Counted from the stretch's first letter, positions 1-10,873 are shown. The stretch is DNA of 64,000 bases from DTPS01 sp049591295 (GCA_049591295.1 JBAWEQ010000130.1:32306-96305); one strand, 5' to 3'. Notes: generated by a model from the sequence alone, not told the origin. Made by a program: numbers and translations.

Positions 1-396
1 GAAATCCTCCTGGCGGGGTTAGAGAGGCCGCCGATCGGCATTCTTGCGAACAAGCGAGACCTTCCGCAGAGTGGAGAGCGCCGGGAGGGAGCCCTCTGGG
101 TCAGTGCAAGAACGGGGGAGGGGCTGAAGGAAGTCGTGCATCTTCTCGAACGCTGGATGGAAGGTTCCCTGCCCCGAAGCATCCCGGCGCTGGTGTGCGA
201 GCGGCAAGTGGAGGCCGTTCGAAGGGCCTCCGATGGTTGCCGCGAGGCCATGGAAGCACTGCGGGCCGGCTACTCCGAAGAGGTGGCCCTGCAGGGGCTG
301 GGGCGCGCCCAGCGCGCCATGGATGAGCTGTTGGGGGGTAGCGGTGGGGAGCAATTGTACGACCTGATCTTTGCCCGATTTTGCATCGGGAAGTAG
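1..396 (+). CDS. mnmE: tRNA modification GTPase MnmE, C-terminal part (5' end outside window)
   Basis: The frame is open from base 1 and gives 131 residues of a truncated protein. It shows the G4 motif NKRD (residues 17-20 of the fragment), a G5-like SAR, a helical segment and the family's hallmark C-terminus FARFCIGK with its conserved cysteine. MnmE works with MnmG to place carboxymethylaminomethyl groups on wobble U34 of certain tRNAs; the GTPase drives conformational change. Its stop lies 15 bases before the mnmG start, as expected for an mnmE-mnmG operon. The start and the N-terminal folate-binding domain lie upstream of the window. Confidence 0.95.
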   Translation, partial: EILLAGLERPPIGILANKRDLPQSGERREGALWVSARTGEGLKEVVHLLERWMEGSLPRSIPALVCERQVEAVRRASDGCREAMEALRAGYSEEVALQGLGRAQRAMDELLGGSGGEQLYDLIFARFCIGK

Positions 397-413
397 GCGG
401 GGGAGGTTGGCCC

Positions 414-2264
414 GTGGCTCAAACGCTGGCATTCGAGGCGACGGTGGTGGGTGGGGGGCACGCGGGTGTGGAGGCCGCCTCGGTTCTGGCCAGGAAGGGC
501 CTGGCCACTGCTCTGGTGACCGATTCCGTGGAGTCCATCGGGCGGATGTCCTGCAATCCCTCCATCGGGGGCATTGGCAAGGGACACCTCGTGCGGGAGC
601 TGGATGCGCTAGGCGGGGTCATGGCGAAATCGGCCGACGCCACGGGGATCCATTTCAGGCTCCTCAATGCCAGCAAGGGCCCTGCCGTACAGGGACTCAG
701 GAGCCAGAACGACCGGCTGGCCTACCAGCGGGAGATAAGGCGCACTCTCGAGGGAACGCCGAATCTGACCCTCGTCGAGGGGCGGGCCGTCGAGCTGGGA
801 TTCGGGGGCGGCGCCGTGACGGGGGTCGGCCTCGCGGACGGACGTTGGCTGGATTGCAAAGTCGTCGTAGTGTGCGGAGGCACCTTCCTGAACGCCGTGA
901 TGCACGTGGGCCAGGAGCGCACCGCGGGAGGACGGCTGGGAGAATTCTCCGCTGAAGCCCTGGGGAGATCCCTCGCACGGATCGGACTCGCCATGCGGCG
1001 CTTCAAGACCGGCACGCCGCCGCGGCTGGCGAGGGGCTCCATACGCTGGGAGGCTCTGGACGCGCAGCCGGGGGATGATGAGCCCGAACCCTTCTCGATT
1101 CACAGCGATCCCTTTCCCGTTCTGCCGCAGGGGGTATGCCATGTGACCCGCACCACGCCCGAGGTGGCGCGGATCATTCGGGCCAACTTGGACCGCTCTC
1201 CCCTCTACTCCGGAATCATCAAGGGTACGGGACCGCGCTATTGTCCATCCATAGAGGACAAGGTAGTCAAATTTCCCCACCACGACAGCCATCTCGTGTT
1301 TCTTGAGCCGGACGGGGTAGACTCGGAAGAGATCTACCCGAACGGAATATCCACATCGCTGCCCCAGGACGTTCAGGAGGCCATCGTGCGCGCCATCCCG
1401 GGCCTGGAGAAGGCCGTGTTCCTGAGGTACGGATACGCCGTCGAGTACGATTTCATGGACCCGGTTGGGCTGAAGCCGACGCTGGAATCCAAGACGGCGC
1501 GCGGCCTCTACCTCGCTGGGCAGGTCAACGGTACCACCGGCTACGAAGAGGCGGCGGCCCAGGGCTTCTGGGCGGGGCTGAACGGGGCCAGGGCCCTGCG
1601 CCGCGAACCTCCCTTCTTGCCCGGCCGCGACCAGGCCTACGCCGCGGTTCTCGTGGACGATCTGGTGACGAGGGGCGTGCTCGAGCCCTACCGGATGTTT
1701 ACGTCGAGAGCCGAATGCAGGCTCCTGCTCGATCGCCACAGCGCCTATCGTAGGCTGAGCGCGCTCACGGAGGGCGACCGCCTTCGCCGCCCTGAGGAGG
1801 AGGAGCGCATTCGAGCGCGTGAACGCAAGGTGGGATCGCTCTTGGAGCACGTGTCGCGAAACAGCGTGATGATGGACGGCGAGGCCGTCAGCCTGAAGCG
1901 CCTGCTGGCGAGACCGGAAACGAGCTACCGCGACCTGTCTCCCTTTCTAACGGAGGCTGAACCGCCTCCCAGGTCGATTGGACTGTACCTGGAGTCGGAG
2001 GTCAAGGGAGAGGGGTACCGCGAGCGGGAGCAGGCGTTGGCCAGAAAGACGCTGGCCGCATTCTCCATGCGGATTCCGGAGGACTTCCGATACGAGGGGG
2101 TGCCAGGGCTGAGCGCGGAGATGGTCGACCGCCTCAGGGCGGTGGCGCCGCGGACGCTGGCGCAGGCGGCCCGGATCCCCGGAGTCACGCCGGCGGCCTT
2201 AACGATCGTACGCCTGACGGTGGAGGCGGCGCGAAGGGAGAGACGTGACCGATCGGCTGGATGA
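414..2264 (+). CDS. mnmG: tRNA uridine-5-carboxymethylaminomethyl(34) synthesis enzyme MnmG (GidA)
   Basis: The protein has about 616 residues, the usual family length. A Rossmann FAD motif VVGGGHAGVEAA starts at about residue 11. It is followed by the GidA signatures MSCNPSIGGIGKGH, RFKTGTPPR and GPRYCPSIEDK (catalytic-cysteine region), and by the C-terminal helical domain that contacts MnmE. GTG at 414 is chosen because GGGGGAGG ends about 7 bases upstream; a longer TTG reading from 381 would overlap mnmE and has no ribosome site. It acts in the cytoplasm with MnmE on tRNA U34, using methylene-THF and FAD/NADH. Confidence 0.96.
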   Translation: MAQTLAFEATVVGGGHAGVEAASVLARKGLATALVTDSVESIGRMSCNPSIGGIGKGHLVRELDALGGVMAKSADATGIHFRLLNASKGPAVQGLRSQNDRLAYQREIRRTLEGTPNLTLVEGRAVELGFGGGAVTGVGLADGRWLDCKVVVVCGGTFLNAVMHVGQERTAGGRLGEFSAEALGRSLARIGLAMRRFKTGTPPRLARGSIRWEALDAQPGDDEPEPFSIHSDPFPVLPQGVCHVTRTTPEVARIIRANLDRSPLYSGIIKGTGPRYCPSIEDKVVKFPHHDSHLVFLEPDGVDSEEIYPNGISTSLPQDVQEAIVRAIPGLEKAVFLRYGYAVEYDFMDPVGLKPTLESKTARGLYLAGQVNGTTGYEEAAAQGFWAGLNGARALRREPPFLPGRDQAYAAVLVDDLVTRGVLEPYRMFTSRAECRLLLDRHSAYRRLSALTEGDRLRRPEEEERIRARERKVGSLLEHVSRNSVMMDGEAVSLKRLLARPETSYRDLSPFLTEAEPPPRSIGLYLESEVKGEGYREREQALARKTLAAFSMRIPEDFRYEGVPGLSAEMVDRLRAVAPRTLAQAARIPGVTPAALTIVRLTVEAARRERRDRSAG

Positions 2265-2832
2265 GTACTTAAGTCTCCTGCTGAAGTGGAACAGGGCAGC
2301 GGGGCTTACCGCCTTCGATGGCCGGGAGGAGGCGCTGGCCAAGGGTGTGCTTCCCTCTCTGGCAGCCGAACCGTGGCTTCGAGTGGGGTGGAGGGTGATC
2401 GATGCGGGGAGCGGAGGAGGCTTTCCTGCCATCCCGCTGGCGTTGAAGCGCCCCGATCTCCGCTGGACGCTGGTGGAGCCCAACGCGGCCAAGGCGGCCT
2501 TTCTGCGGGAGGCGGCACGGCATCTGGCGCTGGAGACCGAGGTGGTTGAGGCCACCTTGGAGGCGCTGCTGGCTGGAAAGCAGCGGCAGTGGGACGCCGC
2601 AACGATACGGGGCCTGCGGTTACGGAAAGGCCCCCTCAGGCGGCTCGTGCGGGCCTTGACGCCGGGCGGACGCATCCTGGTGTGGAGCGCAGGAGACAGG
2701 GCGGCCGAGTACCGGCTGTGGCTTGAAGAGATCGGCCTGGCCGTCAAGCCCGTCCCCACAGGCCAGCATGGGCTCGTGCTTCTATCCGGCGATGTTCCAC
2801 GTGGAACATCCGAAGCGCCGCCCATACCGTGA
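2245..2832 (+). CDS. rsmG: 16S rRNA (guanine527-N7)-methyltransferase RsmG (GidB)
   Basis: The protein has 195 residues, slightly short for the family. The SAM-binding motif VIDAGSGGGFPAIPLALKRP lies at about residues 51-70 and is followed by the VEPNAAKAAFL segment typical of RsmG. It starts at GTG inside the last 20 bases of mnmG, so translation is probably coupled. RsmG methylates G527 of 16S rRNA. The last codons contain a perfect 16-bp parS palindrome (2793-2808) that encodes residues DVPRGT in this frame, so the end of the gene is doing double duty. Confidence 0.94.
   Translation: MTDRLDEYLSLLLKWNRAAGLTAFDGREEALAKGVLPSLAAEPWLRVGWRVIDAGSGGGFPAIPLALKRPDLRWTLVEPNAAKAAFLREAARHLALETEVVEATLEALLAGKQRQWDAATIRGLRLRKGPLRRLVRALTPGGRILVWSAGDRAAEYRLWLEEIGLAVKPVPTGQHGLVLLSGDVPRGTSEAPPIP
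2793..2808. other. parS centromere site (ParB binding palindrome)
   Basis: TGTTCCACGTGGAACA is a perfect 16-bp palindrome. It differs from the widely conserved chromosomal parS TGTTTCACGTGAAACA only by one symmetric base change in each half. It lies inside the 3' end of rsmG, about 120 bp upstream of parA. Proximity to parAB and exact symmetry make a ParB loading site the likely role. No second copy was seen in the window. Confidence 0.9.
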
Positions 2833-2926
2833 CGGTCCGTCTTGAGCCGCCCCAGGGCCGCGCGATTCTCCACAAGGCGTTGAGCCTGCCCCCCCGATGT
2901 GGTACAAACGGGTGGGAGGATACCCC

Positions 2927-3691
2927 GTGGGCCAGATCATCGCTGTAGCCAACCAAAAGGGCGGAGTCGGCAAGACCACCACCGTCATCAATCTGGGCGC
3001 TTCGCTGGCCGCCGCCGAGAAGCGGGTGCTGCTGGTGGATTTCGACCCGCAGGCCAACTGCACCTCGGGCCTTGGGTTTTCCAGGGACGGGAGCGAGGCC
3101 AACGCGTACACGGTGCTCTCGGGCCACCACCGGCTAGCCGAAGCCATCGTAGCCTGCGGGCTCCCGAACCTTTGGCTCCTGCCTGGGGCGATCGCCCTGG
3201 CCGGTGCAGAGGTCGAACTGGCGTCCATGAAGGATCGCGAGTTCGTGCTGCGGAGGCTCGTCGAACCTCTTCGCAGCGAATACGACTACCTTCTCGTGGA
3301 TTGCCCTCCTTCCCTCGGCCTGCTCACCCTGAACGCCCTGGTGGCAGCCGACCAAGTGCTGATTCCCATTCAGGCCGAGTACTACGCCCTGGAGGGGGTG
3401 ACCCAGCTTCTCCAGACCATCGAACGGGTCCAGAATTCCCTGAACCCGACCCTGGGAGTGCGTGGCGTTCTCCTGACCATGGTGGATGAGCGCACCAACC
3501 TGGGACGGCAGGTATCCAGCGAGGTTCAGCGCCACTTCGGCCGCAAGGTCTACCAGAGCTACATCCCCCGGAATGTCCGCCTCGCCGAGTCCCCCTCCTT
3601 CGGCAAGCCGGTCATTCTGTACGACATTGCCTCGCGAGGGGCGCAGAGCTACCTTCGGGTGGCCAAGGAGTTTCTCGCCCATGAATCCTAA
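2927..3691 (+). CDS. parA: chromosome-partitioning ATPase ParA (Soj)
   Basis: The 254-residue protein carries the deviant Walker A motif KGGVGKTTT near its N-terminus, with the signature lysine in KGGVG. It also has the Walker A' region LLVDFDPQANCTSGLG and the Walker B-like LLVDCPPSLG. GTG at 2927 is preferred to ATG at 2897 because GGGAGGA sits 6 bases upstream and homologues begin at the GQIIAVANQKGG stretch. ParA binds DNA non-specifically as an ATP dimer and is stimulated by ParB to move the origin region. The 3' end overlaps parB by 11 bases. Confidence 0.96.
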   Translation: MGQIIAVANQKGGVGKTTTVINLGASLAAAEKRVLLVDFDPQANCTSGLGFSRDGSEANAYTVLSGHHRLAEAIVACGLPNLWLLPGAIALAGAEVELASMKDREFVLRRLVEPLRSEYDYLLVDCPPSLGLLTLNALVAADQVLIPIQAEYYALEGVTQLLQTIERVQNSLNPTLGVRGVLLTMVDERTNLGRQVSSEVQRHFGRKVYQSYIPRNVRLAESPSFGKPVILYDIASRGAQSYLRVAKEFLAHES

Positions 3692-4529
3692 GAATGCCCT
3701 GGGGCGGGGCCTAGACGCCCTCATCGGACCCTCCGGGCCGGAGCCACGTCGGGTGCTGGAGGTGGAGGTCCATCGTCTCCGCCCCAACCCTCGGCAGCCC
3801 AGGGTCCACTTCGAGGAGGGGGCGCTGGAAGAGCTGGCGCGCTCCATCGAGGCGAACGGGCTCCTCCAGCCCATTCTTGTGCGCCCGGCGGGCGGCGAGT
3901 ATGAAATCATCGCGGGGGAGCGGCGCTGGAGGGCCGCGCAGAAGGCGGGCCTGCAGCGCGTCCCCGTGCTCGTCAAAGAGGCCGTCGATGAAGAGATGGT
4001 GGAGCTGGCCCTCGTGGAAAACCTCCAGAGGGCCGATCTCAACCCGGTGGAGGAGGCCAGGGCCTACAAACTGCTGATTGAGGAGCTGGGGCTCAAGCAG
4101 GAGGAGGTGGCTCGAAAGGTGGGCAAGGAAAGGGCCACCGTGGCCAACGCCCTGCGACTCCTGAATCTGGGCGAGACCGCCCTGCGCGCGCTCGAGGAGG
4201 GTGTGATCTCCGTGGGGCACGCCAAGGCCGTCCTGGCCCAGAGACGCCGGGAAGACCAGGAGGCACTCCTTTCGCTCATCTTGAGCAAGGGGCTCTCCGT
4301 GAGGGAGGCGGAGGCCTATCGGAAGGGAGCAAAGGAGTCGGCCAAGAAACGCCCGAAACCGGACGCGGATACGCTGGAGGCTGCCGCCAAGCTCACCCGG
4401 CTTCTCGGCTTCTCGGTGGAAATCCGCCGGCGGGGCAAGGGCGGAGAGGTGGCGGTCAAGTTCAGGGACGAGGGGGAACTCCAGACCCTCTTCGACTGGT
4501 TCCACGCCGATCTCAGGAGGACAGGATGA
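3681..4529 (+). CDS. parB: chromosome-partitioning protein ParB (Spo0J), CTPase clamp
   Basis: The 282-residue protein begins with the family's NALGRGLDALIG start. The ParB/sulfiredoxin CTPase domain follows, with LRPNPRQPR, the box-II-like GERRWRAAQKAGL and ENLQRADLNPVEEA. A central HTH (EEVARKVGKERATVANALRLL) and a C-terminal dimerisation domain complete it. It recognises parS, such as the site at 2793, and spreads as a sliding clamp. Translation starts inside the end of parA and the stop overlaps the bactofilin ATG. Confidence 0.96.
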   Translation: MNPKNALGRGLDALIGPSGPEPRRVLEVEVHRLRPNPRQPRVHFEEGALEELARSIEANGLLQPILVRPAGGEYEIIAGERRWRAAQKAGLQRVPVLVKEAVDEEMVELALVENLQRADLNPVEEARAYKLLIEELGLKQEEVARKVGKERATVANALRLLNLGETALRALEEGVISVGHAKAVLAQRRREDQEALLSLILSKGLSVREAEAYRKGAKESAKKRPKPDADTLEAAAKLTRLLGFSVEIRRRGKGGEVAVKFRDEGELQTLFDWFHADLRRTG

Positions 4530-4927
4530 TCTCAAAGAGGCCTGCGGATGTGGTCCAGGTCGGTGGCATGCTGGGCGAGGGCGTCACCGTCGAAGGCGTC
4601 ATGTCCTTCACCCAGACCTTCCGGGTGGACGGAGAGTTCAAAGGGAAAATCCTTCGTTCGGACCGGCTCGTGATCGGCGAGAAAGGGAAAGTCTCCGGAG
4701 AGGTGGAGGTCAACGCGCTGGTAGTCTACGGGCGCGTGGACGGCACCATCCGGGTTAAGGGTGCGGTTGAGGTCCATCCGAAGGCCTGCATTATGGGCGA
4801 ACTGGAGATGACCACGCCCGCGCTCACGGTCCTGGAGGGCGGTGTCATTGAGGGGACCTTGAAGATGGCCGGCAAGACCGAGGCCCCGGCAGCACCGGTG
4901 AAGCAGATCGGCGGCAGCAAGGCCTGA
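4526..4927 (+). CDS. bactofilin family cytoskeletal protein (first copy)
   Basis: The 133-residue protein has a bactofilin (DUF583) core: short beta-helix turns such as LRSDRLVIGEKGKVSGEVEVNALVVYGRVDG, with disordered ends, the last being Ala/Pro-rich and basic. Bactofilins polymerise without nucleotide into filaments and scaffolds. Its ATG overlaps the parB stop (ATGA), so it is co-translated with parAB. In Myxococcus a bactofilin scaffold organises ParABS; a similar role here is inferred from operon position only. There is no signal peptide, so it is cytoplasmic. Confidence 0.9.
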   Translation: MISKRPADVVQVGGMLGEGVTVEGVMSFTQTFRVDGEFKGKILRSDRLVIGEKGKVSGEVEVNALVVYGRVDGTIRVKGAVEVHPKACIMGELEMTTPALTVLEGGVIEGTLKMAGKTEAPAAPVKQIGGSKA

Positions 4928-4984
4928 GTCCGTCGGCCGACGCGGAACGAGATAGGATCTGGGAACCGTTGTGGGTCCCGAAAA

Positions 4985-6250
4985 GTGAGTGACGCCTTGG
5001 ACCGATACTCGGAGAGACGCAACCGCTTCGCTGCCACCCTGGCTCGGGATTCGGGCGGGCGGCCTTCCGCTGCACTCCTTCTCGCCGGGGAAGAAAGCGG
5101 GCTGAAGAAATTCGAGCCCGATCCCAACTTCTTCTACCTTACGGGTGTGGAGGTCTCACGGGCGGCTCTGCTCATGACCGCGAGCCTGGCCAAGCCCGCC
5201 GATATCCTCCTGCTCCCCGCCTCCGATCCAGCCAAGGAGCGCTGGACGGGCAGGGCTCTGACCGCGGGTGGACTCACGCCCGCCGCCCAGCCCGATCCGG
5301 AGCGGCTGGAGTCTAGCCGGCTAACCGGCCATCCCAACATTGCGGCCTATCACGAGTTGGACGAGGCCCTGTTGCGTCCCCTCAGAGATGCTGAGTTCCT
5401 CTACGTGGACTGTCCCGAGGATGCCCTTCTGGCCCCCCTGGGGGTTTCTCAGCTTCTGGCCCAGCGCCTGCGGAGGCACTACCCGCACCTCCAGGTCCGG
5501 CACGCCGGCCGGCTGGTGGCCCAGCTTCGAAGGGTCAAGGACGATCACGAGCTGGCCCTCATGCGGCAGGCCATGGACATCACGGCGAAGGCGCACGCGG
5601 CGATCATGGGCCACCTGCGGCCGGGCCAGTTCGAGTACGAGATCCAGGCCCTCGTGGAGTATGTCTTCACCGCCTCCGGAGCCCAGTCCCCAGCGTTTCC
5701 CAGCATTATCGGGTCAGGCCCCTATTCCTGTACGCTCCACTACGAGCGCAACCGGCGCCAAATGGATTCGGGTGAATTGGTGGTTTGCGACATTGGGTGC
5801 CGGAAGGACTACTACTGCGCCGACGTGACGCGGACCTATCCGGTTTCGGGTCGGTTCACGCCCAGGCAGCGGGAGGTTTACGAGGTGGTTCTCGGGGCCC
5901 ACAGGGCCGCCGTAGCGGCCGCCAAACCCGGAGCATACGTGCGGGAAGTGCATGCGGCCGCCCTGGATCACATCGCCCGCGCCGGATACGCTCCGTACTT
6001 CTTCCACGGAACCAGCCACTATCTGGGGATCGAGGCGCACGATCCCGGCAGCTATGAACTGCCCCTCGAACCGGGCGTGGTGATCACGATCGAACCCGGA
6101 ATCTATATCGCCGGTGAGGATCTGGGCGTAAGGATCGAAAACGATCTCCTGATCACCGAGACCGGTTCCGCCATCATGACCGACATTCCCACGGAAGTAT
6201 CTGATATTGAAAGGCTTCTGCTGGCACCCAGGCGGAACTTCCTTCTCTAG
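4985..6250 (+). CDS. pepP: Xaa-Pro aminopeptidase (aminopeptidase P, M24B)
   Basis: The 421-residue protein has the two-domain M24B layout: an AMP_N domain (about 5-150) and a pita-bread metallopeptidase domain. The five metal ligands are visible in order: D in VVCDIGCRKDYYC, D in ADVTRTYP, H in FFHGTSHYLGIEAHDPG, E in ITIEPGIYI and E in VRIENDLLIT. It removes N-terminal residues preceding proline. The GTG start has only a weak Shine-Dalgarno. A perfect palindrome CGTCGGCCGACG (4931-4942) and a TAGGAT box (4953-4958) lie in the short gap after the bactofilin and may hold its promoter. Confidence 0.94.
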   Translation: MSDALDRYSERRNRFAATLARDSGGRPSAALLLAGEESGLKKFEPDPNFFYLTGVEVSRAALLMTASLAKPADILLLPASDPAKERWTGRALTAGGLTPAAQPDPERLESSRLTGHPNIAAYHELDEALLRPLRDAEFLYVDCPEDALLAPLGVSQLLAQRLRRHYPHLQVRHAGRLVAQLRRVKDDHELALMRQAMDITAKAHAAIMGHLRPGQFEYEIQALVEYVFTASGAQSPAFPSIIGSGPYSCTLHYERNRRQMDSGELVVCDIGCRKDYYCADVTRTYPVSGRFTPRQREVYEVVLGAHRAAVAAAKPGAYVREVHAAALDHIARAGYAPYFFHGTSHYLGIEAHDPGSYELPLEPGVVITIEPGIYIAGEDLGVRIENDLLITETGSAIMTDIPTEVSDIERLLLAPRRNFLL

Positions 6251-6264
6251 CTCCAGCCCCCTTG

Positions 6265-8091
<1,827 letters not shown>

Positions 8092-8138
8092 GCGCGCCTC
8101 CGGTGCCGATTATATACCCGGCCCCTCGAAACGAGCCG

Positions 8139-9542
8139 CTACGCGTGGTCAGGCTTCCGGTCTCTGGAGCGGGCGCGCTTCCTTTCGGCCCACCCCTCGA
8201 CGATCTTCTGGGGACTCCTGGAAATGGCGAGGGCCGAGGCGGGCACATCTTTGGTCACGGTGGTGCCTGCGCCGATGTAGGCGTCGTCACCCACTTTCAC
8301 CGGAGCGACGAACTGGGTGTCGCTTCCCACGAAAACCCGTTCCCCCAGGACCGTGGGATGCTTGTTCACCCCGTCGTAATTGCAGGTGATGGTTCCCGCG
8401 CCGATGTTGGAGCCCCCGCCCACGGTGGCATCGCCCAAGTAGCTGAGGTGGTTGGCCTTGACGCGGTCCCCGAGGGAGGCCTTCTTGGTCTCGACGAAGT
8501 TCCCGAGGTGGACGCCTTCGCCTGCCACGGTACCCTCCCGCGTCCTGCAGAAGGGGCCGATGATGCAATCCGGCCCGCACCGCGTGCCTTCGAGAACGCA
8601 GTGTTCGCGCACGAGGGTCCCCTCGCCGATGTGGCAGGACCGAAGCACCGAATAGGGCCTCACTTCGACGTTCCGTTCGAGGTGGGTTTCACCGCACAGG
8701 TGAACGCCCGAATGGAGCAGGACGCCGGGTTCGAGGCGAACCCCCGGCTCGATCCAGACGCTGGAGGGATCCAGGATCGTCACTCCCGCGGCCATCCAGC
8801 CCCGCGTCAGGCTCTGTCTCAACCGCCCGATGGCCAGGGCAAGCTCCTCCTGTGAGTTGATTCCCCTGTAGAGGCCTGGGTCGGAGGCCGGAAAGGCGGC
8901 CGCCGGCCGACCGCTTCGTCCCAGCTCCGCCACCACGTCGGTCAGGTAATACTCCCCTTGGACGTTATTGGTCCGCAGGTCGTCCAGGAGCCCCAAGATG
9001 TCCGGGCTCCGGAAAAAATAGACGCCGGCGTTGACCTCCCGGATGGATCGCTGGGGCTGGGTCGCGTCCCTCTCTTCGACGATGCCCTCAACCGTCCCCA
9101 CGGCGCTGCGAAGGATTCGTCCGTAGCCGGTGGGATTGGCCATCTCCAGGGTTACCAGCGCGAGCGGGTGCCCCTCTGCGGAGAAGATGTTCCAGAACGC
9201 GTCCAATTCAGGGACGGGCAGAAGGGGAGCGTCCCCCGGCACCAGGAGTACCTCGCAGGGGCCGATCTCCGACAGCGCGGGTCTGCACATCATGAGGGCG
9301 TGGCCGGTTCCCCGTTGGGGTTCTTGGAGAATGGGGACGGTCTCGAAGGGGACGAGCAGCGGGGCGATCTGGTCGGCCTGGTGTCCCACGACGACCAGGA
9401 GGGGGCCGTCGTGGATCTTGCGAAGGGACTCCAGCAGGTGTTCGAGAATCGTTCTCCCCATGAAGGGGTGCAGGACCTTTGCTCTGGGTGACTTCATGCG
9501 CGTGCCCTGCCCGGCGGCCAGCACGATGATGACGCGCTTCAT
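8139..9542 (-). CDS. glmU: bifunctional GlcNAc-1-P uridyltransferase / glucosamine-1-P acetyltransferase GlmU
   Basis: The protein has 467 residues from the ATG at 9542, which has AGGAGG just upstream; a longer reading to 9767 has no support. The nucleotidyltransferase signature LAAGQGTRMKS is at the N-terminus and the pyrophosphorylase domain runs to about residue 235. A left-handed beta-helix acetyltransferase follows, with GAGTITCNYDG, HPTVLGERVFVGSDTQFVAPV and GAGTTVTKDV. It converts glucosamine-1-phosphate to UDP-GlcNAc. It sits directly upstream of glmS, so pathway genes are grouped; GlmM is not in the window. Confidence 0.96.
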   Translation of the reverse strand: MKRVIIVLAAGQGTRMKSPRAKVLHPFMGRTILEHLLESLRKIHDGPLLVVVGHQADQIAPLLVPFETVPILQEPQRGTGHALMMCRPALSEIGPCEVLLVPGDAPLLPVPELDAFWNIFSAEGHPLALVTLEMANPTGYGRILRSAVGTVEGIVEERDATQPQRSIREVNAGVYFFRSPDILGLLDDLRTNNVQGEYYLTDVVAELGRSGRPAAAFPASDPGLYRGINSQEELALAIGRLRQSLTRGWMAAGVTILDPSSVWIEPGVRLEPGVLLHSGVHLCGETHLERNVEVRPYSVLRSCHIGEGTLVREHCVLEGTRCGPDCIIGPFCRTREGTVAGEGVHLGNFVETKKASLGDRVKANHLSYLGDATVGGGSNIGAGTITCNYDGVNKHPTVLGERVFVGSDTQFVAPVKVGDDAYIGAGTTVTKDVPASALAISRSPQKIVEGWAERKRARSRDRKPDHA

Positions 9543-9598
9543 GACTCCTCCTTGATCCGGCTTGGTTTCTGCATCTCCTGGGGCAGTGGCCGATTCCT

Positions 9599-10873
9599 TC
9601 AAGATCTCTCCTCCGGTCCGTGAACCGGGGAGGACGACCAGGACAGGCGGCCCTGGCAGATGACAGCACGCAGGGGCATCTCCCCGTACGGGTAGAAAAG
9701 GTGAAGGTAGGACGGGACGTCCCATACGGTCAGGTCCGCCCGCCTGCCCACCGCGAGTGATCCACACTCCTCATGAATCCGGAGCGCGTAGGCCGCATTC
9801 AGCGTCACGGCCCAGAGGGCCTCCTCCGGCATCAGCCCCATGCCGAAGACGGCGAGGGCGGCCACATTCAGGAGATTGGTCGTGTAGGAAGAGCCTGGAT
9901 TACAGTCGGTGGAGAGGGCGACGGGGCAGCCGGCCTCGACGAAGTCCCTGCCCGGCGCGTAGCCCTTTCGCAAGTAAAAGGAGGTCCCTGGCAGGAGCGT
10001 GGCACACACACCGGCCCGCGCCATGGCGGCAATGCCCTCCGCCGAGGCCGCCATCAGGTGGTCCGCACTGACGGCCCCCACCTCCGCCGCGAGCGCCGCA
10101 CCGCCGGTGTCCTCGATCTCGTCAGCGTGGAGTCGGGGCAGAAGTCCCGCCGAACGTCCGGCCATGAGGATCCTGCGGCTCTGCTCCACCGTGAAGGCCC
10201 CCTCCTCGCAAAAGACGTCGCAGAATTTTGCCAGCCCGGCGGCGGCGATGGCCGGGATCATCTCCTCCACGATGAGATCCACGTAACGGTCCGCCTCTTC
10301 CTTGAACTCGGGAGGAACGAAATGGGCGCCGAGGAAGGTGGGGACCACTCGCTGAGGGCCCCTCTGATCGAGCCGGCGCAGGACGCGCAACTGCCTCTCC
10401 TCGGTGCCTGGTTCCAGCCCGTAACCGCTCTTGGCTTCGAAGGTCGTCACCCCATGGCGGAGGAAGCCGCGTGCGGTGTTGCAGGCGGCGGCGAACAGGG
10501 CCTCCTCGCCCGCCTCGCGCACGCTCCGCATGGTGCTGAGGATGCCCCCTCCCGCCCGTCCAATCTCCATATAGCTCTTGCCTTCCAGCCGCAGCCGGAC
10601 TTCCGCCGAGCGGTCTCCCAGGAAGGGTACGTGGGTGTGCGGATCGATCAGGCCCGGGAGGACCGTTCTATTGGTGGCATCCAGGCGCATCGAGGCACGC
10701 ACGTCGGCCACCTCGGCCCAGGGACCCACGAAGGCGATTCGCCCCTCGCGCACACCCACGGCGGCCCCCGAGCGCGTAGGCAGATCCCGCAAGGCCGGAC
10801 CCACCCTGGGGGCGGGCCCTTCGCAGGGCACTAGGCAGCCGATGGGGCCGACGAGCAGGTCGAAAGAGTCCAT
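9599..10873 (-). CDS. hutI: imidazolonepropionase HutI
   Basis: The 424-residue amidohydrolase has the metal motif HxH in DPHTHVPF, then GKSYMEIGRAGGGI, TFEAKSGYG, the zinc-ligand region LHADEIED and STDCNPGSS, all typical of HutI. It hydrolyses 4-imidazolone-5-propionate to N-formimino-glutamate in histidine degradation. The ATG overlaps the stop of the divIVA-like gene by one base (TGATG), implying co-translation. No hutH, hutU or hutG is in the window, so the pathway must be completed elsewhere or this is an orphan step. Confidence 0.93.
   Translation of the reverse strand: MDSFDLLVGPIGCLVPCEGPAPRVGPALRDLPTRSGAAVGVREGRIAFVGPWAEVADVRASMRLDATNRTVLPGLIDPHTHVPFLGDRSAEVRLRLEGKSYMEIGRAGGGILSTMRSVREAGEEALFAAACNTARGFLRHGVTTFEAKSGYGLEPGTEERQLRVLRRLDQRGPQRVVPTFLGAHFVPPEFKEEADRYVDLIVEEMIPAIAAAGLAKFCDVFCEEGAFTVEQSRRILMAGRSAGLLPRLHADEIEDTGGAALAAEVGAVSADHLMAASAEGIAAMARAGVCATLLPGTSFYLRKGYAPGRDFVEAGCPVALSTDCNPGSSYTTNLLNVAALAVFGMGLMPEEALWAVTLNAAYALRIHEECGSLAVGRRADLTVWDVPSYLHLFYPYGEMPLRAVICQGRLSWSSSPVHGPEERS

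Noticed and set aside
2868..2876. TTCTCCACA resembling a DnaA box between rsmG and parA
   Set aside because: One mismatch to TTATCCACA, single copy, no AT-rich unwinding region; not enough to call an origin.
8092..8138. glmS ribozyme upstream of glmS
   Set aside because: The gap to glmU is only 47 bases and lacks the ribozyme core; that element is essentially confined to Firmicutes-type genomes.
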